Assembly (NCBI GenBank): GCA_031308135.1 | Contig: JAHLJT010000631.1 | Span: 33,961,522-34,025,521, forward strand | Length of the DNA: 64,000 bases | Source of the DNA: Acheta domesticus | Lineage: Eukaryota > Arthropoda > Insecta > Orthoptera > Gryllidae | Reading direction: 5' to 3' | Shown here: positions 25,717-35,464 of the stretch, piece after piece | Layout: each line of letters opens with the position of its first letter | Numbering within the stretch: position 1 is the stretch's first letter | The notes under the pieces: model-generated | Told to the model about the DNA's origin: nothing | The model's input: only the letters and a program-made list of their open reading frames with translations | Databases searched by the model: none | Translations under genes and position numbers: made by a program

Positions 25717-26126
25717 CAGTAAAATCTGTCCAAGCCGGAATCGATCTGGACATAAAAAAATTCCGGTTTAGGGAGATTTCCGTTGTAAACAAGATTGCCA
25801 ATTTTATAGCTCTTGTGATACTGATGTTTCTGCCCCGAAAGTACTAAATTGCAAGACTTTATTATAATTATCAAAATACATTAACATATAACATATTTAT
25901 GGAAGAAATCGCCAATAGATGAATATTAAACACACTTCACTCATAGCTTCTGAGTTGAAAAATACACACCTTACTGGATGTATTTAGACTGCTTGCCAAC
26001 AATACAAAGTAAAGGACAGCTTAACCGTAATTCAGAAACACCAGTTCGTAGATCGTTCTTAACTCCTCTAAGGCAGGAAAAATTACGTTCTTCCGCGCGT
26101 TTGTAGCAGATTTGCACAAATTTATC
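25717..26126 (-). mobile_element. 3' part of a DNA transposon, inverted relative to the 11.2-kb copy
   Basis: Read on the minus strand, 25990 down to 25717 matches 12130-12402 (shared ATTTCTTCCATAAATATGTT and the CAGTAAAATCTGTC terminus). Upstream of this lies the transposase remnant at 25989-26126. The 5' limit of the element is not visible to me. Confidence 0.6.
25989..26126 (-). pseudogene. Transposase C-terminal remnant (hAT dimerisation-like)
   Basis: Forty-six open codons read DKFVQICYKRAEERNF.. then CLRGVKNDLRTGVSELRLS and PLLCI. The pattern of Glu-Arg-x-Phe-Ser-x-Leu-Arg, then Lys-x-x-Leu-Arg, then Leu-Arg-Leu, resembles the C-terminal dimerisation region of hAT transposases. The frame runs into stops on both sides within a short distance, and no methionine start or catalytic part is seen. 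It is a decayed fragment and the family call is tentative. Confidence 0.4.
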
Positions 26127-26807
26127 CTTAAAGCAATGTCCAAATTGGGGTAAACATCTTGTAAGGAAGTATACCTCAGAAATTTCGAAGTTCCTTCCAC
26201 CTATTTATTAGATGGGTGATCAATTCCCACAGCACAGTGCTTTTGAAAGTGGGTGCACTCTTCTGTGGAAGACGAATTCAAATTTGTGTAAACGTGATGA
26301 AGATTAGTGGCATTTTCCCTCAATTCTTCTTCCCTGTCTGTCTTATCACACAACGGAGTTAAGATGAAGAATCGGTCTTCCAACTCGTCATAGGCCATTT
26401 TTCTTTTCTTTTCAATTCACAAACAAAAGTGGCTATAATTGGTAGTAACGTATTTATTTGAAGGTCATCCCTGCCAGGAAAGCAGAGAGTATTTTATCAG
26501 GAAAGATTACTTCTCCACTTCGATCTTCGTCAGATCTTTTTGGCTGTCTTTAATTTCTTTTTCATAAGATGTACTTTTTATTATATACATGGCCAATTCA
26601 TCAAAGTAATCAAAATGTTCTTTCTGTTCCGTGAAATATTCTTCAAGAGACATACAATCCTCTGACCAACAAAACATCAACAGTTCCGCTCTGAATGGCT
26701 TTGCGTGGTCTGCCAGTACCCTCTCCAGGGTGCTGGGTCAAGTTTTGGTATCGTTCGTTCTCGATAATGGCAGTGGCAGTGCCGAAACTAGCGTTGCCAC
26801 AATGAAT

Positions 26808-27100
26808 AGAGAGTTTTTGCAGCCTCGAACACGAAGCACTATGGATCTTCTGCGCATGCGCAGACGCACTAAAGTGATACGAAACTTGCACTGCACATGA
26901 GCAGAAGATCGAAAGTACTTAACGTTGAACGTTTTAAGTACTATCGACCTTCTGCTCATGCGCAGTGCAAGTTTCGCATCACTTTAGTGCATCTGCGCAT
27001 GCACAGAAGATCGATAGTGCTTCGCGTGTTTGCTGGAACTGGAACTGCGCATGAGCAGGAGATCGATAGTGCTTCACGATCGAGAGTGCAAAAACTCCCT
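26808..27100. repeat. Near-perfect palindromic MITE with CGCATGCG motifs
   Basis: The core palindrome 26836-27020 has arms of about 90 bp (GCACTATGGATCTTCTGCGC against GCACAGAAGATCGATAGTGC) centred on AACGTTGAACGTT. Outer ends GAGTTTTTGCA and TGCAAAAACTC also pair. The right arm carries an extra partial copy of the TGCGCATGAGCAGGAGATCG segment. Non-coding. Confidence 0.85.
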
Positions 27101-27639
27101 AATCTCTGCGCTTGCGCCTTCTGCCATGCAGTGTAGTCTCACTAAATTAGATTACACTACAATAAAGTTATATTACAAGTTTATAGTTTTAGAACGTATG
27201 TAGAAAGAAAACTTTCAAGTAAAATTTGTTTTTAAATTAGTACGAAAAATATTAACGTTCGAATTATTTATTTTTAACTTTCGAATAAATTGCTCGTGCC
27301 GCCTCTAAAACTTTGCCGCTCTAGGCTACAGCCTACTCGGCCTTTTTAGAAATCCGGCCCTGGACTCTTTCAACGCACAATACGCCACAACCCAGTACTA
27401 GGACTTTCTGATACACTCTCATGGCGTTGAGCAATGCTTATCTGGACGATGGGTTAAGATTTACAATGCAGAGGAGGGATACACATGAATAGAAGCCATG
27501 CCCATACACCTTCCCACGCTCTGAGAGTCGGGAGAGAGGGAATTCCCCGGAGGCCTACACCTGGAGAGACAAGCAACCCCAATGTCAACTTCTACGCTGA
27601 CAGCTGAACAGCCCTCTTCTTCAATGTCCGGCCGCCACG

Positions 27640-27930
27640 ACTAAATTACATAAAAATACTCATATTTTCAAAAAATTCAACATGACCTTATTTGAAGAAG
27701 TTTTTGATGAACACATTTCATAAAAAAATATATCATTGTAATTGTAGTTTTAGGAAGACTAAAAAAAATTTATTGAATATTTGAAGGACGTTTTAAAGAA
27801 AGGTGCAGGTCTCATGTTGGTTCAAACCTTGATTTTTCGAAAATTGAAAAAAAAAATATCCGCCCTTTCCTACAACTTCAATTATGAAGATAGCATTATT
27901 TTACTTTCCCGTATACATACGTGTGTGTGT
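27640..27930. repeat. Dispersed repeat, second copy at about 61205-61360
   Basis: ATACTCATATTTTCAAAAA then TTCAACATGACC.TATTTGAAG and TTTTTGATGAACACATTT are shared in the same order with 61225-61300. It abuts a TTTCCCGTATACATACGT end like that of the large fold-back family (compare 57840-57855). Confidence 0.6.
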
Positions 27931-27955
27931 GTGTGTGTGTGTTATATATATATAT
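27922..27955. repeat. (GT)n(TA)n microsatellite
   Basis: A GT run followed by TATATATATAT, immediately left of the element starting at about 27958. Confidence 0.9.
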
Positions 27956-27957
27956 TC

Positions 27958-29575
27958 TGACGCAAACCCGCCCCGAACACCCAAATTTATTTAAATTTGT
28001 TAATTCTCTCAACAATGGTTGAGCGTCTGGGCGGGTGCGCAGATATCTGCTCTTTCGAGCTTACTTATATCTCAGGGCAGCGGGATCTTTGAGATGTAGA
28101 GAGCAATCCAAAACACAGGAACACAAATAACAGTAAAACAAAGTTTAATGATTTCAAAAATAATAACTAACTCTACTACACACGTAACTCTTCATCATTC
28201 TCTTTCAAATAAAATCATCAACTCACACTGTATCCTCTTTAAATCAAATAACCAAAACTCTTCAAAATTCTAAACACAATTACTGTTCATGGAAAAATTA
28301 AGAATTCTTTAAAAATAAAAATTGACTAAATTCTGCTTGCACTTTTGACTCGATCACTGCGTGCGCTTTACTAATCTCATTTCACATTCATTTTAATTCT
28401 AACACCTCTGAACAAAAAAAACGTGCTCTGCTGCACAACTTCCTCCACACTTTAATACAATTATTACCATATCAATCTACTTTAACTCATGTACAAAACC
28501 AACAGGTAACCAGCCGTCAAAATGGCTATTGCTTTTATAACTGCAACATGAAAGTTATTTCGCCTTCACTGTCTAGAACCTCCCCGTATAACTCCTAACA
28601 TTTTCTTTACCTCGCCCTTCCTGGTGAGCTGTCCTTGTCTTTGGTCGCTCGCTGTCGCGTTTGCTGCCGGCGCTTGCGCTCCGAGCCGCGGCCTCGTGCC
28701 TAGCGACCCGCCCGCCTTCGTGCCTCCGTCTTCGGTCTTCAGCTCCCGTCGCCGTCCTTCTTCCGTCTTCCTCTCCTGGTCCCGTTCTTCTTCTATCTTC
28801 CTCTCCCAGCTCCGTCGTCCTCTTCTGTCTCCCGTCCCGGTTCCGTCTCCTTCATCCGATCACGACCGGTACTCGCCCGTCTCCAGATCTCGTTCGGCGC
28901 CTTCTTTTGCTTGCGCCCAGTGTTATTCGTACGCCGGTGTGAGGTTTGGTTCTCGCCGCGTACTAGATCTCTCCCCCCGTTCCAGCTGCAGATTTTATGG
29001 CTTAATCTGAGCATCAACTTGTCGCAAATTTCACAGGCGACCTCTTTCACGGTGCCGTAATTGCCAAAAATCTTTCTTGAATATTTTAACAAATTCGCGG
29101 ACGACTAACTAGACGCCTTTCTGACGTCGGACACTCCTAACTAAAATGACGTTCTTTCGCATAATCTTTCAACATCGGCTACCGTTACTTCGGAGAGAAA
29201 CTGCCGCCTCTACCGACGAAAAACTTTAGAGAAGCTACCGCTTCTACTGACGAAAAACTAAAGAGATGCTGCCTGCTTCAACCGACGAAAGCTTAAGAGT
29301 GATGCTGCCTTCTCCTCGGACGAGAACTTAAGAGGCCCTTCCGCTTGCGGATTAGCGTTTTATGCCCTCGGTTTGTAGGAGTAACGCGGTGCCTCCTCCT
29401 CCCCTCCAGTTAATGCACGTCATTTTCTCGCGAGTTGCGATGAACGTTGCGGGCGACAATTTCCTCGTCTGCGGGCACGCCCCTTTTGAACTGCGCCGCG
29501 CTCTCTTCCCCGTTCTTTTTTTTGTGTTTAATGGGGCTCTGGCACCTGTGACGAACTTCTAAATTCACGTTCGTC

Positions 29576-29578
<3 letters not shown>
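27958..29578 (-). mobile_element. LTR-like/TIR element of 1.6 kb seated in a TA tract
   Basis: The left end TGACGCAAAC and right end GTTCGTCACA form a short inverted terminus (TGACG/CGTCA), with (TA)n on both sides. On the minus strand the element starts TGTGACGAAC, like many insect gypsy LTRs. It is GC-rich at 28600-29000, has a hairpin at 29548-29577 and imperfect 36-38-bp tandem units at about 29190-29345. The ORFs are compositional and I recognise none. A solo LTR or non-autonomous element is likely. Confidence 0.45.
29190..29345. repeat. Imperfect 36-38-bp tandem repeat
   Basis: About four units share the pattern GCTGCC..CTTCxxCCGACGAAAAxTTAAGAG. They lie inside the 27958-29578 element near its right (minus-strand 5') end. 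Confidence 0.7.

Positions 29579-29606
<28 letters not shown>
29579..29606. repeat. (AT)n microsatellite between two elements
   Basis: A pure AT run of about 28 bases, flanked on the left by the TGTGACG element and on the right by the TGAAACGA element. Confidence 0.95.
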
Positions 29607-31006
29607 TGAAACGAATTGTTTTCACTAATAAGATAACAATGCGTTCCGATGCATATCAAACGTTTGAACTGCGCGGCAGCGGCCGGCACACCGACGGAGT
29701 CGGGTGCCGGAGTCGGTTCGGTGCGAGGAGCTGGAGGCCACGAGTCACGGGACGGACGGGTAGTAGAGCAATGGCGGAGGTCGGAGACGGAGGGTCGCGT
29801 TGCGTGCGGAAGGAAGAGTGTGAACAGTGGCGGAGAGAGATTCATGAAGTGCAGACGTACGGGGTAGTATGGACTATCTACCGGAGAGAACAATGAAAGT
29901 GAGCGTTATGCAATAGAACTGGAAAGGCGTTGTGACAAAGAAAGTGTGTGACGAAAAGTGGAAGCGTTAGTTGAGAAGTGAGACGAGACAAAACGGGTTC
30001 AAGAGAGTGGTGAAGTATCACAAGCGGTGAATGGTCAACACGTGGAGTGGGCAGAACAGTGTAGAGGAATGGAACAATGTATACAAGTATTCGACATCAT
30101 TAAGTGCAATTAAGGTGAACAGTCGATGACAATTACAATAAAAGATAGAAACTGTGATGTAAGAGAACGAGAAAACAGTGTTTCATAATACAAGTGGGCG
30201 AGTCGTGTGAAGCTGCAATGCAACTCGAGTGTAATGAAACCACTATTCATCCAAACAACCGCTACTGAGGAAAGCGAGTCAATGAAAAGTGAGTTGGGAG
30301 GACTATGTACCGATGCAGTCGAAACGTTCTGGTAACGTTTCGAAGTATACCACAGCGGCCACGAGTGGGGTGGGAAGCGACCGACGGCGGCGAAGCGTCC
30401 CCCGCCCATCCGAGCAAAGCCGAAGGACGCGGACATACCCGAAGGGCGAGGTGGCGCGACAAGACACGTAAGAAGACAACGCATAGAGCAAGGGATAGGA
30501 GCGGCGAAGGCAAGCGGTACCGCGGGACTCCCCTCCCCGCGCTGGCATCCTGCGGCACGAAGAGGCCCGAGCGCGGACGGTGCGGCGCGAGGCGTCGGCC
30601 CGACGGCGGAGGGGGCGAACATGAAACGGCGTGATTCAGACAGGAGTATCGTGAGTAAAAGCGGCCGGAAGATTGGGAGGGAAAGTAATTAGCCAGTAAA
30701 TAACAGTGATCTTGAGTTGAGGCCCCCCCAAATGTGGAATCATAATAAAGGAGTGAAGCTCCAGGGTAACGGAGAAATTGTAAATGGATGTAATTAAACA
30801 CAGGGAAAGAACAGAGTAGATGCTCCTGTGAGCACCAAGGGCAACCAATTTTGTATGGTGATTATTTATGTAATAAAAAAAGTTCTTGTTACTCACAAGT
30901 TTCCATTGTACACGTGATTGGATCCGGAGCTCATTCCCGGGTAAGAATCCCTGTCCCCCTTTTTTTATCATAAATCTTGTGCAGAGTCAATCCACGACTC
31001 GTTTCA
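29607..31006 (+). mobile_element. TG..CA element of 1.4 kb with TGAAACGA/TCGTTTCA ends
   Basis: It starts TGAAACGAATTG and ends GACTCGTTTCA, giving an inverted terminus of about 8 bp. ATATAT lies on both sides (29601-29606 and 31007-31012). The interior (about 29640-30630) is CpG-rich with many overlapping compositional ORFs on both strands, none with recognisable domains. It is compatible with a solo LTR or a non-autonomous element. Confidence 0.5.
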
Positions 31007-31014
31007 ATATATAT

Positions 31015-31990
31015 ATTTATTTATATACGGAGTAATATACGTAGTATAGGGAAAGTAATGTAATGCGCGAAAAAACTGCAAATTTTCGTCAGAAAAAAAA
31101 TATTGCCATTTTGAATTTTGTTCGGCGTCTTCTACAACTACAAAATTACAGATAGAAATTTTTCCTCCAAATAAAATTTGTTCTCCAATGTGAGTTCTTT
31201 CATTAAGGGTACGTATATTTTTTCCACATTTTTTCTTTAAACTTTTGGTAGGAATAGTGTTAAATGTACTCTATGAGATGACCAGTAATGCTATAAAACC
31301 ATTTTGCTCTATTCTTTTGTTTTTTCAAAAATTTCCAAAACGTAATTTTGTTGACTCGTCTGTCACGTCGGAAATATTTACGTTATTAATTTCCATTAAT
31401 TAAATAATTTCGGTTTCTTAATTGTAGAACGAAAATATTATTTTAAGAACATTAAAGAACAGTAAAACCTTCTTCTAAATGGCAATTTTCTTTGAAAAAA
31501 TTGGAGCCGTTTTTAAGTAAATAGCGTTTAAGCGCAACTAAAAATGCAAAATTTGAAGCTCTTTTTCACAGAAAAGTTTTGAGTTTTCAAAAAAACTTAA
31601 TTTGAAGCACTTACACTCACAAATATAATAATGTTTACAAATTGCTAGTAATGTGCGTATTAAAGATGTGAGCAATATGGCGTTTATGTTATCTCATAGA
31701 GTACATTTAGCAATATTCCTACCTAAAGTTTAAAGAAGAAATTTGGAGCCGTTTTGAGAAAATCTGGTATTTTTGTTAATTGCACATATTGCACGCAATA
31801 TTCCACGAAAACTACTAAAATTTTCAAAAAATGTACACACCTTAAATAAAGAACTCATTGTGGAGAACAAATTTTATTTGAAGGAAAAATCGCTATCTGC
31901 AATTTTGTAGCAGGAGGAAAACGCCGCAGAAAATTCAAACTTTTGCAATTTTCGAGTTAACGGTAAAAGTAGGACCTATGTCACCTAAAT
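31015..31990. mobile_element. Large fold-back element (family copy A)
   Basis: The left arm (about 31080-31290) and right arm (about 31690-31950) are inverted copies. For example GTTCGGCGTCTTCTACAACT pairs with the inverse of the segment around 31905-31925, and AATGTACTCTATGAGAT with ATCTCATAGAGTACATT. The spacer (31400-31680) matches the core of the 56.5-57.9-kb element. The left end carries GTATAGGGAAAGTAATGTAA, the family end signature. No coding capacity is seen. Confidence 0.75.
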
Positions 31991-32800
31991 AAATGTATTT
32001 TACCCTTGTCAAAGAAAAGAAAAACTTTTAACAATTTCCAAAAGTCTTACAATGTTGTGGTAGAACGTTTAGTGACAAGCGCACTTACTGGGCAAGGCTA
32101 CATTGCTACAAGGCTACAAGGATACAATAAATAAATGAAGGTTGAACTAGTTTAAGCAATTCAAAGTATTCTAGAACTATCAAGGAAAAAAAAATAATAG
32201 TTAATCTAATCACATTTCGTGTCTTTACAAAACAAGGCTACACTCTCAATGAAATTCTCATCTCTAGCCATAGCTATCTAGTAGGGGGTCTAAATGCACT
32301 CGAATCGCCGAATCAAATGCCCGCGAGATGGTTATCTACTCTTCCGTGGACATGGAGGTCACATCCAGTTTCTCCACTGCACGCACGCACGCACTCCGAG
32401 TTCACATCACCGCAAGTCCACCCCTCCTTTGCCCCGCTAATCTCCTCGTCGTACCGCCCCGTGAAATAAACTCTCTCCGGGTGGGGGCGGGGGGGGTGTC
32501 CTCTTGAGCCAGTGGAGGGAGGGGCAGTTGCCGCGCGGACAGCTAGGCCTCTCATACGGCGAGCGCAGACACTCCAAGCGCAGATAGCCGGAAAATTTAT
32601 TAATTAATGTTATCAATGTTAATAAATGTTAATAATCAATGTAATTGGCATTCCTCAAGTTTTTCTTGTGGTTTCACTTCAACGCGTATCCAATTACATG
32701 TTGTTCTGTGATCACGATTTTTGTGTTGTTGTTTTTTTTCATTTGAAATCTTCTGACGAGCCACGATCCCTCTAAAATCCCCCGAAACCGACATCACGTT
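31991..32800. other. No gene seen; GC-rich patch 32310-32580
   Basis: AT-rich sequence, then a GC/CpG-rich patch of unknown origin with a G homopolymer run near 32490. It may include degraded 5' LTR sequence of the element that follows. Confidence 0.4.
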
Positions 32801-32812
32801 CGGTTTCAAATT

Positions 32813-32824
32813 GCGCCCAGCGTG
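32813..32824 (+). promoter_or_regulatory. Primer-binding-site-like sequence
   Basis: GCGCCCAGCGTG, preceded by ..TTTCAAATT, resembles the TGGCGCCCAACGTGGGGC-type site of gypsy elements, where a tRNA primes reverse transcription. It lies 216 bases before the gag-like ORF, where such a site belongs. Confidence 0.45.
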
Positions 32825-33039
32825 AAAGGCTCGAAGATATTCATTTTATGAAAAAAATATCTTCATAGTACGTGCACCGGAACGAATGTCACTGGACACG
32901 CGTTTACCCACTGTTAGGAACAAAATTTGCTATGTTGTTGCATTGTTTTGTATTTTGGAAGAAATTGTACGTGTATTGTTGAGTATTTTGGAAGGGAATT
33001 GTGGTGAAAAAGGATACAAGGTAGTTTCATTGAGTCAAA

Positions 33040-34320
33040 ATGGCGGAAAGTCGAGAGTATAGGGAGGCGAATCAGATTGAAAGCGAGGAAGGTAGCGAGG
33101 GAGAAGAAAGAGACGACCGATTTAGGAAAATAGAGCAGTTAAACTTGGGGGAGGATCAGAAAACCGTTAGTCCGTCCGCGGCTCGAACTGAATCATCCGA
33201 AACGACACCGGAAGCACTACCGCGAAGAAAGGAGGATGAAGATTCTATGAAAATGCTTATGCAGGCGCTATTAGGCAATTTCGCCCAAACTATCAGCCAA
33301 CCGGTTGAAAATCAGGGGGAACAGTTAGCACGACGGATAGAGGAACAGTCGCTTAAAGTCGATGAGCAAGCACGTCAGACGGAGGGGAAGTTGAATTTAC
33401 TGGCATCTAAAATAGACGAACAAACGAAAAACGTTAATGAACAGTTTCAACAGTCAATTATGACACAAGTAGGCGCTAAATGCGAAAAGCTTCGGGGAGA
33501 AATCACCGTGCAAGAAGCGACATGCAGGCAATTGCTCGAGGAAAGATATGCAGAGGAGGGGGTTCGAATCGATTCATTGTCGACCGAACTTGATAAACAA
33601 GACAATGATAAGAGGGCGCGTTTCGGGCAGATTCGCGATGAAGTCCAAGAGGTTCGCGGAGAGGTTAAAGAAATTAGCGAAGAACTATATGTACGGAAAG
33701 CGGAGAGAGAGAATGATAATGTAACCGAGCTAAAGAGAGGTAAAAGCAAGAAAAGGAAATTAAAAAGACATTTAACTGAAATCGGTGATGAATGTGAAAA
33801 GTGTGATGTGATAAAAGAAGTAAATATTGTCAAAGAACAAAATGTAAAGACGGTGAATGAAGAATGTGATATAAGGGAAGCCGAGAGAGAGAACGATAAT
33901 GTAACTGAGCAAAAGAGGAGTGAAAAGAATAAAAGAAATTCAACTGAAAACAGTGATAAATGTGAAACGAATGATAAGATAAATGAAGTAAATATTGTTA
34001 AAGAACAAAATGTAAGTATGGTGAATGCAGAACTTGATGTAAGGGAAGCTGAGAGAGACAATAGTAATGTAATTGAGCAAAAGAAAAAAAGGAAATCAAA
34101 AAGATATTCAACTGATGATAGTGATGAATGTGAAAAGAATGATGTGATAAATGAAGTAAATATTGTTAAACAGCAAAAAGCAAGGATGGTGAATGGAAAA
34201 CTTGATGCAAGGGAAGCTAAGAGAAAGAATGACACACTAATTGAGCAAAAGAGTAAAAAGAGAAAAAGAAAGAAAAAAAAAACTAGGCAGATTAAAGAAT
34301 ACAGCAAAACAGAAAATTGA
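33040..34320 (+). CDS. Gag-like coiled-coil protein of a gag-only LTR-type element
   Basis: One uninterrupted 426-residue ORF starts MAESREYREANQ. Residues about 1-70 are Glu/Ser-rich. Residues about 70-215 form heptad-like, Glu/Gln-rich coiled coil (LMQALLGNFAQTI, then repeated Q..VDEQ..Q.EGKL units), as in arthropod gypsy-type Gag heads. From residue 218 come three tandem repeats of 60, 56 and 56 residues plus a partial fourth (starts at 218, 278, 334, 390). Each begins (V/I/A)REAxRxND and contains NIVK(E/Q)Q. The C-terminus is a Lys-rich basic tract (KKRKRKKKKTR). There is no zinc knuckle, protease, reverse transcriptase or integrase. A PBS-like site lies upstream and a PPT-like site at 34644. 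Low GC in the repeats and higher GC in the head suggest separate origins. The function is inferred from context only. A host coiled-coil gene is the alternative. Confidence 0.6.
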   Translation: MAESREYREANQIESEEGSEGEERDDRFRKIEQLNLGEDQKTVSPSAARTESSETTPEALPRRKEDEDSMKMLMQALLGNFAQTISQPVENQGEQLARRIEEQSLKVDEQARQTEGKLNLLASKIDEQTKNVNEQFQQSIMTQVGAKCEKLRGEITVQEATCRQLLEERYAEEGVRIDSLSTELDKQDNDKRARFGQIRDEVQEVRGEVKEISEELYVRKAERENDNVTELKRGKSKKRKLKRHLTEIGDECEKCDVIKEVNIVKEQNVKTVNEECDIREAERENDNVTEQKRSEKNKRNSTENSDKCETNDKINEVNIVKEQNVSMVNAELDVREAERDNSNVIEQKKKRKSKRYSTDDSDECEKNDVINEVNIVKQQKARMVNGKLDAREAKRKNDTLIEQKSKKRKRKKKKTRQIKEYSKTEN

Positions 34321-34643
34321 CAAGAAAAATGTATCATGTGAACCCTTTAGCAGGGAGGATGCTCATATTGATGGTAACAATAATGAACAAAGTAATGAAA
34401 CTAAACTAAGAAAAGAAAAGACCTGGTGGAAAAAGTTCAAGTCAGAAGGTAGAGGAATTCCAAATTCTGCTGAAAGTCGGTGAAGAAGTTAGAAAGATAA
34501 GGAGAGGATACATTGGGAAAGAAAAGACGGAGAAAGAGTGCTACAGATTGCGGAAGAGGTTATGCAAATGATACGGAGTGTGTAGAAGTCATAATTTTTA
34601 CAATTTGAGACCTACGTAAGATTTTTTTGAGAAAAAGATCTTG
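34321..34643 (+). other. 3' untranslated/leftover part of the gag-only element
   Basis: This purine-rich sequence holds a second overlapping ORF (34241-34483, KEKTWWKKFKSEGRG..) in another frame. It contains no recognisable domain, only Lys/Glu-rich codons. Confidence 0.4.
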
Positions 34644-34655
34644 AAAAAGGGAGGG
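34644..34655 (+). promoter_or_regulatory. Polypurine-tract-like site and possible 3' LTR start
   Basis: AAAAAGGGAGGG is followed directly by TGATGTGATGAAACC. This is the arrangement of a gypsy polypurine tract abutting a 3' LTR that begins TG. I could not find a matching 5' LTR upstream of 32805. Confidence 0.45.
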
Positions 34656-35116
34656 TGATGTGATGAAACCAATCAGCCCAAATATTGGCTAAATTGATGC
34701 CCCCTCCCCCGATCGCTACCTTAACCGTACTTCTTGCGAAAGTGACCGTGGTCATCACTGGTTTTTTCCAGCAATATTTTGCTCAAACTTCAATCCAATT
34801 CTAGTCCCAGCAACAGCCGGCAATATCTTTCCAAGGACGGAAACACAGGAGTTTACATACGGCCGAAATATCTGGCAACAAATATTGCCAACATCAGAAA
34901 TATTTATTGCCGCAATATTTACATTGGCAACTTTTCTTGCGAAATAACATTGCTCGCCATTTTCTTGCTAGTGTAAAGCCAGCTTAAGTGCTGTTTACTT
35001 AAGTGTGGAGGGATGTGGTTGTACAGTGAAGAGTGAAGACTGTGTTTGTGTTTTACCTGTACCAATATTGTCGTTATCATTCGATGAAATTGTCGAGTCA
35101 GCGGGTTCAGACACGT

Positions 35117-35464
35117 AGCTTTCTCAAAAGTAAAACGATAATATTTTTGTGACTATCACGAAAAGCTAAAAACTGACCAAGAATATTGAATAATTACATC
35201 AAATGTCTTTAAGGAAGTGTTGAGAATTGTTCCAAGAAAATTCTCCGTGATATTAAATAAATATTTATTGAAAATTTCTTTTAAACATCAATTGCACTGT
35301 TTTTTTATTTTTATTTGTTATTGTGTTAGTACATTGCAAGTTACCTTTATAGATTTTTAAACAAATAAACACGTTTCGTTTCACTACTTTCCCTCTTAGA
35401 ATGGAAATAGAAGGATAGGGATTAGTGTGGGGTCTAACATGCGAGAGTTCTCGCACAGGTACGC
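35117..35464. repeat. Direct repeat unit 1
   Basis: It shares with 36141-36868, in the same order: GCTTTCTCAAAAGTAAAA, TATTTTTGTGACTA, GAATTGTTCCAAGAA, AACATCAATTGCA and ACATGCGAGAGTTCTCGCAC. The last contains a small palindrome. Non-coding. Confidence 0.7.

Noticed and set aside
26201..26398. 65-residue minus-strand ORF starting MAYDELEDRF
   Set aside because: It looks protein-like and sits upstream of the transposase remnant, so it may be part of the same decayed element. Nothing in it is recognisable enough to call separately.
28624..29092. Several ORFs in the GC-rich part of the 1.6-kb element
   Set aside because: They overlap on both strands, are compositionally biased (Arg/Ser/Pro), and have no recognisable motif.
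30110..30801. Minus-strand ORFs of 170 and 179 residues
   Set aside because: They sit in a CpG-rich element with open frames on both strands, and no domain or conserved pattern is visible.
33447..34337. 296-residue minus-strand ORF rich in Ser/Phe/Leu
   Set aside because: It is the antisense shadow of the gag-like ORF. Its hydrophobicity comes from complementing Lys/Glu codons.
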